56,038 nucleotides of DNA from Dechloromonas sp. Dech2017 (GCA_009469585.1 SSXW01000027.1:1-56038); one strand, 5' to 3'. Shown: positions 1 to 9,230, numbered from the stretch's first letter. The notes: generated from the letters alone by a model not told the origin. Numbers and translations are program-made.

Positions 1-249
1 TCATCAAAAACTCACAGAAATTTGCAAGGAATCAAGGCGTTATTATCTCATTCCCGGTAAATCAACACCTGTCAAATTGAAAAATTATTCAATCAAAACA
101 TCAGCTTGGAGGTTATTCAGGACGGACGAAGTAGAAAGCCCGGCCGTACGAAAATAGTAGTGGCCGGCTTGTGCCAAAGAAGGGGCTTGTGCTTATCTAG
201 GGGGGCCGCGATTTTGTTGGTCCCGGATCAGTACCTTTCAGGTACCCAA
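1..249. other. Non-coding left edge
   Basis: I see no convincing gene here; the short plus-strand reading frame from 106 has no recognisable content or ribosome site. A small hairpin (GTACC, 5-nt loop, GGTAC, 231-245) lies just past the stop of the minus-strand gene ending at 250. It has no T-run, so at most it is a weak end signal for that operon. Confidence 0.5.
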
Positions 250-546
250 TTAGCCTTCGTCGTTGGCCGACCCATCGTAATGAACGAGGCCCGTCTTTCG
301 GCCAACCAAAATCAACCGACTGCTCCGTAGCGCATATTCAGAACGGCCATCGCCCCACGGGGCCTGTATCCACCAGCAAGGCTCAGCCGGCTCGTTATAG
401 ATGTGGAATTGAGGCGGTTTCCTGCCGTGACAGATCAGCGCGACATCGGCCTGCGCCATTTTTTGGGCCGCGATCTCCAGTGCATCCCGCCGAGTAACCG
501 GCGGGAACAGGTAGATGCGCAACTTATCTATCGCATCCTTGATCAT
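250..546 (-). CDS. Hypothetical protein, 98 aa, last gene of the minus-strand cluster
   Basis: I do not recognise the family. The protein is small and soluble, with no signal peptide or membrane segment. It starts amphipathically (MIKDAIDKLRIYLFPPVTRR) and has a central WW pair followed by WGDGR. The start is 33 bases after the stop of the 403-aa gene on the same strand, which makes it the probable last gene of the operon running from 9,144. No clear Shine-Dalgarno precedes it, so translation may depend on the upstream gene. Reality of the gene rests on strand, spacing and protein-like composition. Confidence 0.6.
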   Translation of the reverse strand: MIKDAIDKLRIYLFPPVTRRDALEIAAQKMAQADVALICHGRKPPQFHIYNEPAEPCWWIQAPWGDGRSEYALRSSRLILVGRKTGLVHYDGSANDEG

Positions 547-579
547 CGCGGCTTCAATCGCCTTTCCACATTTTTGTCG

Positions 580-1791
580 TTACTTGGCCAGCGCAAGCCA
601 CACGTGCCCCAGCACCTGGTCACGAGTCTGAACATAGCCTTCTTCAGGATCTTCATCGCGCCCCATGTCCCAGTGCTGCGGATCGAATTCCGTAGTGAAG
701 AAGCGGCGAATCTCGGATTTCAGCGCTGACGCCAAGGTGGCCCGATCGACAACACCTTCCAGCAAGATTTCGTTTTCGTGACTGCGGGTGACGCGTAGCA
801 GGACGCGTGACGGATTTTCTGTGCGCAGTACCGTCAACACGGCTATCTGGCCTTCTTCGTCGATCTCCATCTGGATCGGCAGATCGCCTTCGTCAATCTC
901 CTGTCCCCATGCGACCAATTCGGGAAATGGATCGAACACATCGGACAAGCAAATTGAAACCGTGGTGTCACCGAGCGTCAGGTGCAACTTTGCCCAACCG
1001 TATTCCTTCATCTCCAGGCGCACGCCAAGATTCGCGTTGGGCAGGCCGGGTCGGATCACAAACCACTTCGACGGCTCTTCGGCAGGCGTGATCAGCCCTC
1101 GTCGCGCCCAACGTTCAGTGCTGTAGGAGTGCAATGCCCCTGTGTCGCCGCAGACATAGAACGGGGTCAAGGCCGACCACCCACCGAAACGATCCGATCC
1201 GCGCAGTACGTGATACCACTCCATCAATTCGCCAAAACTGCGCCAATGGAAGTTGGTCGTTTCGGTCACATGAACCGCCCCTGCCGGGTTGTCCAGAACC
1301 GAGATGATGTAATCGAAGGACTCGTGCAGCCGCTTGAACAGGCCGGGGCCAGGCTTGAACGCGAAAAATCCATCCAGGCCCTCCCGTTCCTCAATCATCA
1401 ACTCGCCGCCGAAAGCGTCATCAAGCCTGGCCTGCACAGCGCACCGCCGCTCAGACATCGTGGTGTTCTTCGTGCCATCAATCAGTGCGGGAATTTCCAG
1501 CAGTGTGGTGCGTACCTTTTCATCTCGGCACAGGTTTATTGGCAGCACCAGCCCAACACGAGGCGCGACGCCAGGACGGTCTCCGCCCGTCCGCGCCCCA
1601 ATGGCAAAGAGCCCGGCCGCCTCATCGGTCGTCCGCTCGCGCAGCTCACGATCAGATGCCCCGTACTGTGCGATGTAAATGAAGGGCATTATTTCGTCGA
1701 GTTGGCCGAGCAACTGGCCAGCGTTGCGGGCGATCTCTCGGTCCAGTTTTTGCCCCTCTGGTTTGTTGTTTTTGCTCCAGGCTAACTTCAT
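580..1791 (-). CDS. Hypothetical protein, 403 aa
   Basis: No family recognised. The frame is open further upstream, to 1989, but the ATG at 1791 (MKLAWSKNNK) is preferred because it overlaps the TGA of the preceding gene as ATGA, the classic sign of translational coupling; the upstream extension is out-of-frame shadow of that gene. The protein is soluble and rich in Trp, Asp and Glu. It has a basic N-terminus and a mixed alpha/beta C-terminal half of alternating hydrophobic strands (around residues 270-360), without obvious catalytic motifs. It is probably made in fixed ratio with the 720-aa protein before it, so the two may form a complex. That is inference from the coupling only. Confidence 0.7.
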   Translation of the reverse strand: MKLAWSKNNKPEGQKLDREIARNAGQLLGQLDEIMPFIYIAQYGASDRELRERTTDEAAGLFAIGARTGGDRPGVAPRVGLVLPINLCRDEKVRTTLLEIPALIDGTKNTTMSERRCAVQARLDDAFGGELMIEEREGLDGFFAFKPGPGLFKRLHESFDYIISVLDNPAGAVHVTETTNFHWRSFGELMEWYHVLRGSDRFGGWSALTPFYVCGDTGALHSYSTERWARRGLITPAEEPSKWFVIRPGLPNANLGVRLEMKEYGWAKLHLTLGDTTVSICLSDVFDPFPELVAWGQEIDEGDLPIQMEIDEEGQIAVLTVLRTENPSRVLLRVTRSHENEILLEGVVDRATLASALKSEIRRFFTTEFDPQHWDMGRDEDPEEGYVQTRDQVLGHVWLALAK

Positions 1792-3950
1792 GGTTTTCCT
1801 CCCTCGGTCTGGCTGATGTCCGCGACACTCAACCAGCCATCCTTGCGATACAGTTTGACGACAGGGCTCGCTCCCACGGCAGCTTGAAGCACCATGGCAA
1901 TGCTGATCGCCTCTTGTTCGTGGTGTTCCCACCAAGCCTTGTCGCCCATTTCTGGTGGATTCATCGTGTCGTCGTAATCCCGCTGCCACGCTGCGATACG
2001 CCGGACCAATGGGAACGGAAAATCGAGCAGGTCGTAACCCAGCATCTTGCCTTCGTCATCCCACAGGCCGCTGCTGCCGAAATCGCTGTCGAGTCGGATT
2101 TCCTTTAACTGCCTAGTGAAGGCCGCACGCTGCACCTGCTGTGCCGACACCCGTTCGGGTACCCCGCGCTTCTGCAAGCAGGTGTCCGGGTTGTATAGCG
2201 ACATGCCGTCGGTGCTGTAGTAATGGACATTGACATCATTGTTGAGTGCCAACCATAAAAGATCTTCACTCTGCTCAGATAGCATGAGGTCGAAGCCTGA
2301 TTTGGGGCGTGGTTCATTTGCGAGAACAAATATTTCATCGACCGAGGCCAGTATTTCGATGGGCTGATCCAGCTTGCCGTCGTACAAGTACAGCACTGTC
2401 CAGTCGCGGCAGTAACGCGTCGCGTGCTTCACCCATGCGTCGGTCGCCAGTTCCTTCGGCGCAACGATGAAAGCGTGGGCGCCAATTTGCTGTGCCAGCA
2501 GCGACTGTGCAACTTCGCTGGCCTGCTCGGTCAGAAACACGACACCGACTGTTTTGTGTGTATCCGGCGGTAGGTAAGTGAGGCGGCAAGACAGGCTCTC
2601 CATCCCGAAGAATGCGCTGTTCATCTCGAACGGATGGGTATAACTGGCCGGGTCGATCAGCGCCGCCTTGAGTTCCTCAACATCCTTGGCACCGCTGACC
2701 TTCAACAGAAAGCGCACGAAGGCCGAATCTGGCTTGTACGTGCAACACCAGTGCAGGACGAGAAAACGATGTACATCATCGTCGTCCAAGTCGTCTCCTA
2801 GCTCCTTGAAGTAATAGACGGCCTTGCCCAGAGCAGTCTCGAGTTCCTGAGCGATAGGGTGCATGGCCTCACGCCACTTCAGGAATGGGTTGTCCTCTTT
2901 CTCCCAATCGATTTCTAGGTCATTCCACGGCGGACCGGGGACGAACTCGATCATGGACTTTGGCGTCGACAGCGCAGGCAAGTCCTGTAGCGACCACGGT
3001 TTTGCCCAGTTGTCAGGTCCTCGGAACATCGGCGTAGTGGCGGCTACCGCTGAAGCCTGCTCGAAGAAGTCAAGGATGTCCGGCGCCACCAATATTTCCT
3101 CGCTGGCCAGATCGTTGAGGCCATGGTGGCTGTCTCGAATACAGTCGCGCCGCAGCCACGCCACAAAGTCGGGCAAAGCCAGACATTCGGGCGATTCCGG
3201 TTCGAGGTCATCGAAAAAGTTGATCCAATGATCCTCGGCTAAATCCGCCTTCATCCGCGCTACAGCCTCGATTGCCCGTGCTTTTGCAACCTCCAGCGCG
3301 ACGCCCTGGCGACGAAGTATCTTTTCCAACGCACCAACGGGCTCGATGTAAGGAACGCGCCGGCCTGCTGGTGGCTCCAAGAGCGCGATAGTCTCCTGCC
3401 AGCGACGATCCTTGGGAACATCGATAAAGCCACCCACTGATGCCAGACATTGCGGCTCCAACCCCGATACGGGCAAGGCACGCATCAATGCCTGACAATC
3501 AACACGTTGATGGCCATCGATAACGTGCTTCACTGTGACCCCCTCTGAAATGGGAAATACTCCGCTTCGCACAGCGCTGATGGTCTGCGGAATGCATAGG
3601 TCATAGCGGGAAACCTTGCCATCATGGATTTCAAAAAGTACGGCAGCCTGCACTTCGTTGAAGTGCCCCTGAGTCATGAAGGCGCAAGGCCTACCGCCAT
3701 CTCCGTGAGCAGTGCGGCCAATCTCTACCCGAACACGCGAATTCGGCTCATTGACGCTGTGAGCTCGCACCGTCTTCATCTTGCTCCGCAAGTAATCCGA
3801 AATTGCCGAAACGCCAACCAGTTCTTCGAAAACCCATTGGGAGGCATATCGTGCATCAGGTGAAAGCAGCGCCAGGAAGCCATCGGGCTCCAGTCGGTTC
3901 CATGCACTGGCGAAAGCGAAAACCACTTCTTCTTCCGTCAAACCAGTCAT
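1788..3950 (-). CDS. Large protein with N-terminal SnoaL/NTF2-like domain, 720 aa
   Basis: Residues 1-125 look like a SnoaL/NTF2-like cone fold (a helix with AWNRLEPDGFLALLSPDARY, then strands ending in FEIHDGKVSRYDLC). The remaining roughly 590 residues are unrecognised. A Rossmann-like stretch sits in the middle (GVVFLTEQ...AHAFIVAP...TVLYLYDG...DEIFVLAN, about residues 470-560), followed by a helical C-terminus. The ATG at 3950 lies 8 bases after GGGAG; a GTG three codons upstream overlaps that site and is less likely. The stop overlaps the next start as ATGA. SnoaL domains bind small molecules or act as assembly modules; here the role is unknown. No transmembrane segments are seen. Confidence 0.7.
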   Translation of the reverse strand: MTGLTEEEVVFAFASAWNRLEPDGFLALLSPDARYASQWVFEELVGVSAISDYLRSKMKTVRAHSVNEPNSRVRVEIGRTAHGDGGRPCAFMTQGHFNEVQAAVLFEIHDGKVSRYDLCIPQTISAVRSGVFPISEGVTVKHVIDGHQRVDCQALMRALPVSGLEPQCLASVGGFIDVPKDRRWQETIALLEPPAGRRVPYIEPVGALEKILRRQGVALEVAKARAIEAVARMKADLAEDHWINFFDDLEPESPECLALPDFVAWLRRDCIRDSHHGLNDLASEEILVAPDILDFFEQASAVAATTPMFRGPDNWAKPWSLQDLPALSTPKSMIEFVPGPPWNDLEIDWEKEDNPFLKWREAMHPIAQELETALGKAVYYFKELGDDLDDDDVHRFLVLHWCCTYKPDSAFVRFLLKVSGAKDVEELKAALIDPASYTHPFEMNSAFFGMESLSCRLTYLPPDTHKTVGVVFLTEQASEVAQSLLAQQIGAHAFIVAPKELATDAWVKHATRYCRDWTVLYLYDGKLDQPIEILASVDEIFVLANEPRPKSGFDLMLSEQSEDLLWLALNNDVNVHYYSTDGMSLYNPDTCLQKRGVPERVSAQQVQRAAFTRQLKEIRLDSDFGSSGLWDDEGKMLGYDLLDFPFPLVRRIAAWQRDYDDTMNPPEMGDKAWWEHHEQEAISIAMVLQAAVGASPVVKLYRKDGWLSVADISQTEGGKP

Positions 3951-4015
3951 GTCATCCACTCCCTATTCAGTTCGCTTTCAGTAACCAATGTCCAGCCACT
4001 TATTTCCCTGTTGGC

Positions 4016-4765
4016 TTACATCATGTAGCGCATGGGCGCGGCCTGCTTTTCTTTGATCAGCCTGGTGATGAGAGTGCTTGTCACATCGATCTCTTTTTCA
4101 TCGAGTCTCAGGATCACCTGCTCGGATTCGTCGAAGCGCCCAAGCTCTCGGTACAACTCAGCAAGCTCCATGGTGTATCTCTGCCGGGATGCCACACCCC
4201 ATTCCCGTAATATCTCGCTCAAGCGCCGCATGTTTTGAATTTGTTGGTCCGAGGGGGCGAATGCTGGGTACGTGAAGGGACTTCCCGGTGGTCTGCTGTA
4301 GCTGGGTGCTTGTCGGCCACGCAGCTTGTCCCACCATGTTCTTCTATCTGGGTTGGCTGCCTCCCATGCCGCCTTGGTGGCGGCCTCTTCAGCATCTCTG
4401 TGTTGGCGGTACTGCTGCCTGTACGGGTGGTTGAGATGGCGCCAGTGCCCAAGTCTTGCTGCAACCTCAATTTCCTCGCTGGTTGCCATGGCAATGCACT
4501 CGGACAAAAGATCATCTGGTACGTGATCCATGTAAGGCAACTCAGAGGTGTCTGCGGTATCGACGGCGACCATGTCTTTCACCAGGACGTACTGACCGCA
4601 TTTGCAGCGTCGCAGTCCTTCGTCGTTGGGCATCAGCGAGCCTTCCCGCCAGCCGTCTGTCCAATACTCAAATGCCATGAAGTTCATCGAAACATACCTG
4701 GGAAATGAATACTGTGCGCCACAACAGGGCGAGTTCATGATTCGGACACCACGAATAATTGTCAT
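4016..4765 (-). CDS. Hypothetical protein with N-terminal zinc-ribbon-like cysteines, 249 aa
   Basis: Two cysteine pairs near the N-terminus (SPCCGAQY at about residue 12 and RRCKCGQY at about residue 52) have the spacing of a treble-clef or zinc-ribbon site. The middle is charged and helical (HRDAEEAATKAAWEAANP). The last 60 residues read like one or two TPR-type helical hairpins (MELAELYRELGRFDESEQVILRLDE). No enzyme motif is seen. It sits 65 bases upstream of the 720-aa gene and 170 bases after the SLOG gene, the loosest joint in the cluster, so a separate promoter is possible. Function unknown; protein-protein or nucleic-acid binding would fit the visible parts. Confidence 0.65.
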   Translation of the reverse strand: MTIIRGVRIMNSPCCGAQYSFPRYVSMNFMAFEYWTDGWREGSLMPNDEGLRRCKCGQYVLVKDMVAVDTADTSELPYMDHVPDDLLSECIAMATSEEIEVAARLGHWRHLNHPYRQQYRQHRDAEEAATKAAWEAANPDRRTWWDKLRGRQAPSYSRPPGSPFTYPAFAPSDQQIQNMRRLSEILREWGVASRQRYTMELAELYRELGRFDESEQVILRLDEKEIDVTSTLITRLIKEKQAAPMRYMM

Positions 4766-4935
4766 GTTGAAATTCGCTTTCCTATCTCACAATATTTGTA
4801 CGCGCTCTGGCAGAAAGACACTGAATGGCCGTAAATGCCGCCGTAATTCCGGATGAACTAAGCTGGAGCGCAGGTGACTGAGAGACGCTGAAAGTTGTTG
4901 CCCATCGGTTGTGAGCCTCTTTGAAATCTGCGCAG

Positions 4936-5850
4936 TCATGTTTTTTCTTCCGGGGATGCTGTACAGCGATCAAGCACGGAGAGCGCCAGTGCATAGATGC
5001 CAGGGCGTTTTTCCTCTCGCGGACCCGCCACGTTGAGCGTGCTGAACTTGCCTGCGATCAGCCACTCAGTAATGCTGTCTGCCAATTCGTCGAGTGCGAC
5101 TTGATCAATCTGAACCACGAGATTTGGCTTGCCCATACGTTCGGCAAATTGCAGCGTCTGTAAACTACCGCCGTCCAATTCCCCAACATTGATAATCAGC
5201 GTTGCGTCGCTGTCCTGCACATTGAGCTTGGTGCGCTGGCGGTAACCGGCCGACTTGGTTTCGCGTAACTGGTATTTCACTGACAGAGTGCCATCCGAGG
5301 CGCGACGCCCCTGGGGGCACCAGCCGCCATGCGGGATGCGATGGTTGCATGCCCAGTCCAAGGCCGCGCGATCGACACCTGTCTGCCCACCGGAAACAAC
5401 CATGTTCGGCAACCAGTCGGGCAATGAGGTCTGCAAGCGCCGAGGGAGCATAATTTCGACATTCGTACCATCGGCAAGAAGCTCAACACGTTCATGGATG
5501 CGCTGGTTTGGATCCTCAACCGGCTTTTCGTAATAGACCCGCGCCGCATCCCCCAACTCCGCTTTGAGCTGGCGAGCCAAAGCCATGCCTCGCTCGTGAA
5601 AACTCGGCCAATCAAGAACTACGATCCCTGCTTTCCAGTCGTTTGGCGCTCGCGCGAATTCCGTCTGCCAGGCAGCAAAGGCCTCATGTAGTTCATCGGA
5701 AATCGGGTGGTCGCCACTCCAGCCGCAGGTGTCGGCATGGTTGGGACCAAGCGTTTCCGTCCCATTCCGATTGATCCATCCGTAAGCACCGCCGTAATCC
5801 GGCATGATCGTGTAACGCACCATGGACTGGCACTCAGCGTCGTGATTCAC
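4936..5850 (-). CDS. SLOG-superfamily (putative molybdenum carrier-like) protein, 304 aa
   Basis: The C-terminal 150 residues carry the Rossmann-like core of the 'putative molybdenum carrier' family: a strand then GGQTGVDRAAL, WCPQGRRASDG, a block around SDATLIINV, and LDGGSLQT. This family belongs to the SLOG superfamily, whose members bind nucleotides or nucleotide-derived ligands, some of them in immunity. The N-terminal 110 residues (YTIMPDYGGAYGWINR..., later IVVLDWPSFHERG) form a separate, unrecognised domain. I chose the GTG at 5850 because GGAGG lies 6 bases before it; it overlaps the previous gene by 17 bases. An ATG at 5823 has no ribosome site. A ligand-sensing role in the cluster is inference. 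Confidence 0.75.
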   Translation of the reverse strand: MNHDAECQSMVRYTIMPDYGGAYGWINRNGTETLGPNHADTCGWSGDHPISDELHEAFAAWQTEFARAPNDWKAGIVVLDWPSFHERGMALARQLKAELGDAARVYYEKPVEDPNQRIHERVELLADGTNVEIMLPRRLQTSLPDWLPNMVVSGGQTGVDRAALDWACNHRIPHGGWCPQGRRASDGTLSVKYQLRETKSAGYRQRTKLNVQDSDATLIINVGELDGGSLQTLQFAERMGKPNLVVQIDQVALDELADSITEWLIAGKFSTLNVAGPREEKRPGIYALALSVLDRCTASPEEKT

Positions 5851-7528
5851 GTTTCTCCTCCATATTTGCAGACCGAGAATCGGGCTGAAGCCAGAAATCC
5901 TCCGTGGCCACGCCATACAACGGAATAGCCTTGATCGTTGGCAAATCGGCCAACCACAGCACGGGCACATTCACCTTAACGAACGTTCCAGTCAGATCTG
6001 CAAAAACCTCAGCTTGACCCCGGTGGCGAAACGGTTTCGTGATGGGCACGCCAGACCGGTTGCGCACGACCCAGCCATGATCGGCAAGCTCAACCCAGCG
6101 GGTGTTGCTGCGAACCGTCATGCTGGTCTGCGCCAATTCCAGATTCAGGGTCTTGGAAATCGATCGAGCAGCATCTGGCAATGCAGACCGATAAAGCGCT
6201 TCCGGTGGGCCATAGCTTCTCCAGCGCGCCGATTGGAGTTCAGCCGTACTCCAGGCCACGCCATCCAGCTTCTGTGCCTGCGACCACCACAGCATTAACT
6301 TCAATGCCAGCAGAGGCCAGTCCTTCCGAAACGGCGCATCCGGGGGCGGTACCTTGTTCTGCGACGAAGGATCGTCCTTGGCTGCCGCGTGAAGATCGGC
6401 ATGCCAATCGCTCTGGATTTCATCCAAGAACAATACTCGCCGTCCATCGTCGGTTTCCCGAATACCTGTCCGGACATGGACAAGGACGTTGCGTGTCCGA
6501 TAGTGGCGCGGCTTGTAACTCCCGGGCCAATCATCCAGTTGAATCAGTATCTCGCGATAGCCGTCGTTGCCCGGCAGAGAGTAGCGTTCCCATTTCGCCA
6601 CGGCATGTTCCCTGCCCATCGACGAGAAGCGCTGGTTGATTTTGTGCTCGGCGTATTCAATGGCATCTTCCGGCGAATCGAACCCTTCCATCGGTTGAGC
6701 AAATGCCTTGCCACGCTCGTCGAGTACCCACCACCAATCTGACCTTCTCGTAAATAGGTCGGCGTAACGGCAGCGTACGATAGACCACCCCAGAGCCCGA
6801 TGCCTATAACGAATGACATACCAACTCCCGTCCCCCTTGGATCCCCATAGACCGCGCTTCTTATAGTCTTTCGCCGGCACCCACTGGCAGCACTCGTTCC
6901 ACCCTGCCATCGTCTTGAAGCCAAACCGCGACTCGCAGACAAACTTCGGTGTCACGTGGCGAAGATTGATCAGACGGACAACCTGTGCCTGCGACAATGT
7001 TTCCCCTGCTAATTGGGTTTCAAGGCGAATCAGCACGCCTGACTCGTCCAACTCCTCGGGCTTCACGCCTTTGCTGGCCAATGCCCGCAGGGTTGCCGCC
7101 CATTGCTCGGCGCTGGCTCGCTTCAACGCCAGCCCACGAATCAGACTTGGTAGGGATGACGTCAGGGGCGGCCACGCCAATTCGATGCTATAGAGGTTTT
7201 CCGGAGATCGGGGGCGCTTTCCTAGTTCCGCCAAGACAGGGGCAACAAGGGACTCATACCACTGTGTAAAGCGATGAAGTTCGGGGGACTTGCGCCGCTC
7301 CAAGTCCGCTCTCCATTCGGCTGCCGACTTGCCCGAAAACAGATGTGCATGCCGACCACTATCCCGGCAGATGACATCAATTAAGGGCGAATAATCCCAG
7401 CACGAAGCGTCTTTTGGAAGATGGTGACGCTGACGACGTTGGCGCTCATCAAACCGACAATCGTGCAGTGAAAGCACAGTTCCATCGAGTGCGGTAAAGG
7501 AAAAGTGGGGCGGTGCTTTGGTAGGCAT
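5834..7528 (-). CDS. EIQSDW-motif protein related to phage polyvalent-protein domains, 564 aa
   Basis: Around residues 320-390 the protein has the signature YREILIQL...RNVLVHVRTG...RRVLFLDEIQSDWH. To my knowledge this block (…AHVRF…RVLF(I/V)EEIQSDW…) occurs as an unnamed domain in large phage and mobile-element polyvalent proteins. The region before it is rich in Trp and Arg (RRSDWWWVLDERGKAF), and the C-terminus is mixed alpha/beta. No signal peptide or membrane helix is seen. The start is uncertain: ATG at 7528, or a GTG at 7540 that overlaps the stop of the previous gene. Its 3' end overlaps the SLOG gene. Biochemical function is unknown even for the phage relatives. Confidence 0.7.
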   Translation of the reverse strand: MPTKAPPHFSFTALDGTVLSLHDCRFDERQRRQRHHLPKDASCWDYSPLIDVICRDSGRHAHLFSGKSAAEWRADLERRKSPELHRFTQWYESLVAPVLAELGKRPRSPENLYSIELAWPPLTSSLPSLIRGLALKRASAEQWAATLRALASKGVKPEELDESGVLIRLETQLAGETLSQAQVVRLINLRHVTPKFVCESRFGFKTMAGWNECCQWVPAKDYKKRGLWGSKGDGSWYVIRYRHRALGWSIVRCRYADLFTRRSDWWWVLDERGKAFAQPMEGFDSPEDAIEYAEHKINQRFSSMGREHAVAKWERYSLPGNDGYREILIQLDDWPGSYKPRHYRTRNVLVHVRTGIRETDDGRRVLFLDEIQSDWHADLHAAAKDDPSSQNKVPPPDAPFRKDWPLLALKLMLWWSQAQKLDGVAWSTAELQSARWRSYGPPEALYRSALPDAARSISKTLNLELAQTSMTVRSNTRWVELADHGWVVRNRSGVPITKPFRHRGQAEVFADLTGTFVKVNVPVLWLADLPTIKAIPLYGVATEDFWLQPDSRSANMEEKRESRR

Positions 7529-7539
7529 GGCGACATCCA

Positions 7540-8583
7540 CTAACCATAGCTACCTGGACTTATCAGGCTGTTGGCAAAAAGGCGGGATAGCTCAGTCGAC
7601 AGTGCTTCATTTTCCGTTTCCGGAAACCCGTAGCTCTCGAACAAATAATTCACGGCGGTAAAGCCCCGCTCCAGAAAGCGTCGCAGGCCATCTGGATCGA
7701 TGTGGGCAGCGCCCGGCACAACCTCGATGGATGAAGCCAGGCACAACGCGATCAACTTGATGGAGTCATCCACCTGGTTGAAGAAAAACAACCAGAACGG
7801 CCACTGCTCATCCAAGGCGCGGAGATACCGACAGACCTCCGGGATCTCGAACAACTCGCGCGGATCCGTTTCATAGCCTGCGATCACCAGCGACAGCCGT
7901 CCCTTGTAAGCCCATGCATGGTGAGGGTGTGCAGTGGGTACCAGGGAGTGCAGGAATTCGAGGGGTTCATCGAGGTCAAGCGCCTCGACCTGTTGGCGCG
8001 AGATAACAAAAACCACGGGATCAGAAAGACCTGGGCGAAGATCAAAATGCGGCGTGGATGTGTCTGAATGACCAGGCTCTCGATCCGCGTCCTCGTCGTC
8101 CTCTGGGTCATCCTCGTCATCATCATCGAGTTCGTCGAAGCCATCTTCATGCCGCTGTAGGAAGCGGCGGATGCTGGGACTTTCATGATTTGCAGCGGCC
8201 GATAGCAGGCCGTCCATCAGCATGGTGACAATCTCGACAGCATCAACTGGGATATCCAGAGCGGCTTCATCGTCGGCCTGATGGTCATCGATATAGTCCC
8301 GGCCGCTCTCGGTACGTGTCCATAGCGCAAGTCGGGCATTGGTATCGAGCAACTCGACAAACCCGGCGAGCAGCCCCTCCATGGTCTCGACGTAGGTTTC
8401 CCAGAAGAAGGATTGCTCGTCCTGAACCTGGACACAGACTTCCTCCCAGACATTTTTGAGGCCAGAGTCCCCGGAAAGCATTTCCTGGGAATCCATTTCT
8501 TCCAAAGTCTGGATGGCATCCTTTATCAACGTTTCCGAAAGCTGGGATGCCCAGGCGGCGGCGAGGTGTTGTTCGATGCGCAT
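7540..8583 (-). CDS. Hypothetical acidic protein, 347 aa
   Basis: No family recognised. The striking feature is a nearly pure Asp/Glu linker at about residues 150-170 (DELDDDDEDDPEDDEDAD), which separates a helical N-terminal half (EQHLAAAWASQLSETLIKDA...) from a mixed C-terminal half with strands such as PVVFVISRQQ and RLSLVIAGYE. The start is strongly supported: AAGGAGG lies 5 bases before the ATG, inside the 12-base gap after the HD gene. Strong initiation suggests this is one of the better translated products of the cluster. Acidic linkers can mimic DNA or tether domains; either reading is speculation here. Confidence 0.7.
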   Translation of the reverse strand: MRIEQHLAAAWASQLSETLIKDAIQTLEEMDSQEMLSGDSGLKNVWEEVCVQVQDEQSFFWETYVETMEGLLAGFVELLDTNARLALWTRTESGRDYIDDHQADDEAALDIPVDAVEIVTMLMDGLLSAAANHESPSIRRFLQRHEDGFDELDDDDEDDPEDDEDADREPGHSDTSTPHFDLRPGLSDPVVFVISRQQVEALDLDEPLEFLHSLVPTAHPHHAWAYKGRLSLVIAGYETDPRELFEIPEVCRYLRALDEQWPFWLFFFNQVDDSIKLIALCLASSIEVVPGAAHIDPDGLRRFLERGFTAVNYLFESYGFPETENEALSTELSRLFANSLISPGSYG

Positions 8584-8595
8584 CCGATCCTCCTT

Positions 8596-9144
8596 TCAGA
8601 GAAGCTCTGACTGCCTGGCAAGAAGCCCATCAAATACGGCTTCCAGCCCAGGATGAACCCCACGGAGACCAGCCACTACCCGGGCGGCCCAGTTGAAATA
8701 TGTCTGCTTACGTTCGGCAGACCAATCCGCCGGCGGCGAGGCCAGAATGTCCCGCAGATTGCAGATTTTGTCGGCGAGCTTCACCAGTTTGGCCTCGGTG
8801 GAGATGTGCGGTGCGTGCCGAACCTGCTCTTCCTTCCGAACTTCTTTGGCGAGTAATTTGTCGTCGGTGACTTCCAGTACGATGGATGTCACCTTGGCGC
8901 CAAACAGTTGCCTGAGTTCATCGGCAGTGGTCTTGGTATCTTCGATAGTGTCGTGAAGTACGGCGGCGCTTAAAATGGTTGCATCGACCACGCCACCCTC
9001 GTTCGCGAGTACATTCGCCAATGCAATCGGATGATTGATGTACGGCGACGCGTCTGCATCCTTCCGTCGTTGATTGCGGTGTTTTTCTGAGGCAAATGCC
9101 ACCGCGCTGATGAACGCGCCCGATACGATATTTGCAGATTCCAT
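8596..9144 (-). CDS. MESH1-like HD-domain phosphohydrolase, (p)ppGpp-hydrolase type, 182 aa
   Basis: This is a single-domain HD hydrolase of the RelA/SpoT hydrolase and MESH1 (HDDC3) type. Visible motifs are the first metal-ligand region with PYINHPIALA, HDTIED at residues 64-69, and the substrate-site helix KLADKICNLRDIL near residue 122. Length (182) is that of MESH1, with no synthetase, TGS or ACT domains. Family members remove the 3'-pyrophosphate from (p)ppGpp or act on NADPH. It is the first gene of the minus-strand cluster and diverges from the WYL regulator, so it is probably under that regulator's control. In this setting it could hydrolyse an alarm nucleotide; that is inference. Confidence 0.85.
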   Translation of the reverse strand: MESANIVSGAFISAVAFASEKHRNQRRKDADASPYINHPIALANVLANEGGVVDATILSAAVLHDTIEDTKTTADELRQLFGAKVTSIVLEVTDDKLLAKEVRKEEQVRHAPHISTEAKLVKLADKICNLRDILASPPADWSAERKQTYFNWAARVVAGLRGVHPGLEAVFDGLLARQSELL

Positions 9145-9186
9145 TGCTTGCCTGCCTTTCGATAATCATCACGTTTATGCGTATAG

Positions 9187-9215
9187 ATCATAATCATAAT
9201 GCAACTGATATGCAA
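9187..9215 (-). promoter_or_regulatory. Predicted sigma-70 promoter for the minus-strand cluster
   Basis: Reading the minus strand, TTGCAT (9215-9210), a 17-base spacer and TATGAT (9192-9187) precede the HD gene, giving a leader of about 35 bases. The -10 is good and the -35 matches consensus in only three positions. ATAATCAT occurs twice nearby (9162-9169 and 9190-9197). Confidence 0.4.
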
Positions 9216-9230
9216 GCTTGTTTGAGCCAA

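Noticed and set aside
9161..9200. ATAATCAT direct repeats as the regulator's operator
   Set aside because: Two copies of an AT-rich octamer are weak evidence; BrxR/CapW proteins bind inverted repeats, and I could not find a clear one.
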